This document shows positions 63,663 to 64,000 of a stretch of DNA of 64,000 nucleotides, piece by piece. Position numbers and translations under genes: made by a program. How positions within the stretch are numbered: position 1 is the stretch's first letter; the number at the start of each line of letters is the position of its first letter. The notes beneath the pieces are model-generated. The model did not search any database and was not told the origin of the DNA. It worked only from the letters and a program-made list of their open reading frames with translations. Origin of the DNA: Azospirillum brasilense (lineage in GTDB: Bacteria; Pseudomonadota; Alphaproteobacteria; Azospirillales; Azospirillaceae); contig NZ_QLKQ01000020.1 of assembly GCF_003349955.1 (NCBI RefSeq), forward strand, positions 1-64,000, given 5' to 3'.

Positions 63663-63929
63663 TCAGCCGAGGAGCTTCGACGTGGCGGCGCCGGTGGTCG
63701 CGGTGTCGATGGAGTAGAGCATCGCGACGCCCGTCGTCGTGGCGGCCTGCGCCGTGACGTACATCTGCTGCTGCGCCAGGGTCGCGTTGTGGGCCGCGTT
63801 GGCCAGCGCCTGGGCGGTGGCCTGGTACAGGTTGCCCATGGCGATCGCCGGCGAGCTGCCAACGACCTGGACGTTGCTCTGGGCTACGGAATCGGTGATC
63901 TGGCTGTTGACTGCCGTCGGGAAAGCCAT
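63663..63929 (-). CDS. rebB: RebB-family R-body protein
   Basis: An 88-aa canonical RebB protein (MAFPTAVNSQITDSVAQSNV; SPAIAMGNLYQATAQALANA; NATLAQQQMYVTAQAATTTG; YSIDTATTG). AAGGAAT precedes the ATG on the minus strand. It is the first gene of the locus within this window; more genes may lie beyond 64000. Confidence 0.9.
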   Translation of the reverse strand: MAFPTAVNSQITDSVAQSNVQVVGSSPAIAMGNLYQATAQALANAAHNATLAQQQMYVTAQAATTTGVAMLYSIDTATTGAATSKLLG

Positions 63930-64000
63930 CTGACGTTATTCCTTGGCGAATGGTTCGGGATGGATGGCCGGCGGCCTGTTCCGGAGGCCCGCAGGCGCCC

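Overview
The window is GC-rich (roughly 70%), with codon use and gene content typical of an alphaproteobacterium close to Azospirillum: an RPA-type plasmid initiator with iterons, many large two-component kinases, MHYT-GGDEF-EAL signalling, IorAB-type molybdenum enzymes and an R-body (Reb) locus. The RepA-iteron origin shows that this is a secondary replicon (megaplasmid or chromid), not the main chromosome. No ParAB, rRNA, CRISPR, transposase or integrase was seen. One tRNA (Phe) is present. The genus is inferred from style and content, not from a database search.

Layout. 1-2536: tail of an unknown gene, a free-standing Ada zinc domain (ada remnant), and a YeiH-type transporter divergent from a YeiE-like LysR regulator. 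2552-6193: the replication module, with repA on the minus strand, about 1 kb of origin DNA carrying six iterons and a second repeat family, then two replication-associated genes. 6307-13082: signalling, with a hybrid kinase whose PAS domain keeps the FixL haem ligand, a small membrane protein, and a KaiC-like ATPase paired with a hybrid kinase. 13240-15699: copper-related DUF2946 and PCu(A)C proteins, an EamA transporter and a small ORF. 15764-19991: a ThDP enzyme fused in frame to an ALDH7-type dehydrogenase, divergent from a LysR regulator. 20157-22329: DUF47, S41 protease, DUF1328. 22477-24312: lipoprotein, PAS protein and a phthalate-dioxygenase-type reductase behind a SoxR-type promoter. 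24784-28807: PoxB-like enzyme, saccharopine dehydrogenase-like protein, Lrp regulator, VOC protein. 28926-32767: IorAB and a LysR regulator. 32895-35279: MHYT-PAS-GGDEF-EAL protein.

35346-49963 holds the most coherent system. A PgtC-like binding protein, a PgtB-like kinase and a PgtA-like NtrC-family regulator with GAFTGA form one overlapping operon. After the inserted asdA-aspT pair comes an ABC transporter whose binding protein is an obvious paralogue of the PgtC-like protein. It is preceded by a near-consensus sigma-54 promoter and followed by a Gph-like HAD phosphatase and a histidine phosphatase. I read this as a phosphorylated-carbohydrate sensing, uptake and dephosphorylation regulon. 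The asdA-aspT pair would run aspartate decarboxylation with aspartate:alanine exchange.

50308-55352: tRNA-Phe, adhE with an FNR-like box, and a regulator combining a degenerate sigma-54-activator-like AAA module with an AraC-type DNA-binding domain. 55581-56417 is an unrecognised, lower-GC gene. 56490 to the window end is a minus-strand R-body locus with two canonical RebB proteins, three divergent RebB-like proteins, one Pro/Ala-rich protein and two large proteins of unknown function (364 and 1177 aa). It probably begins beyond the window.
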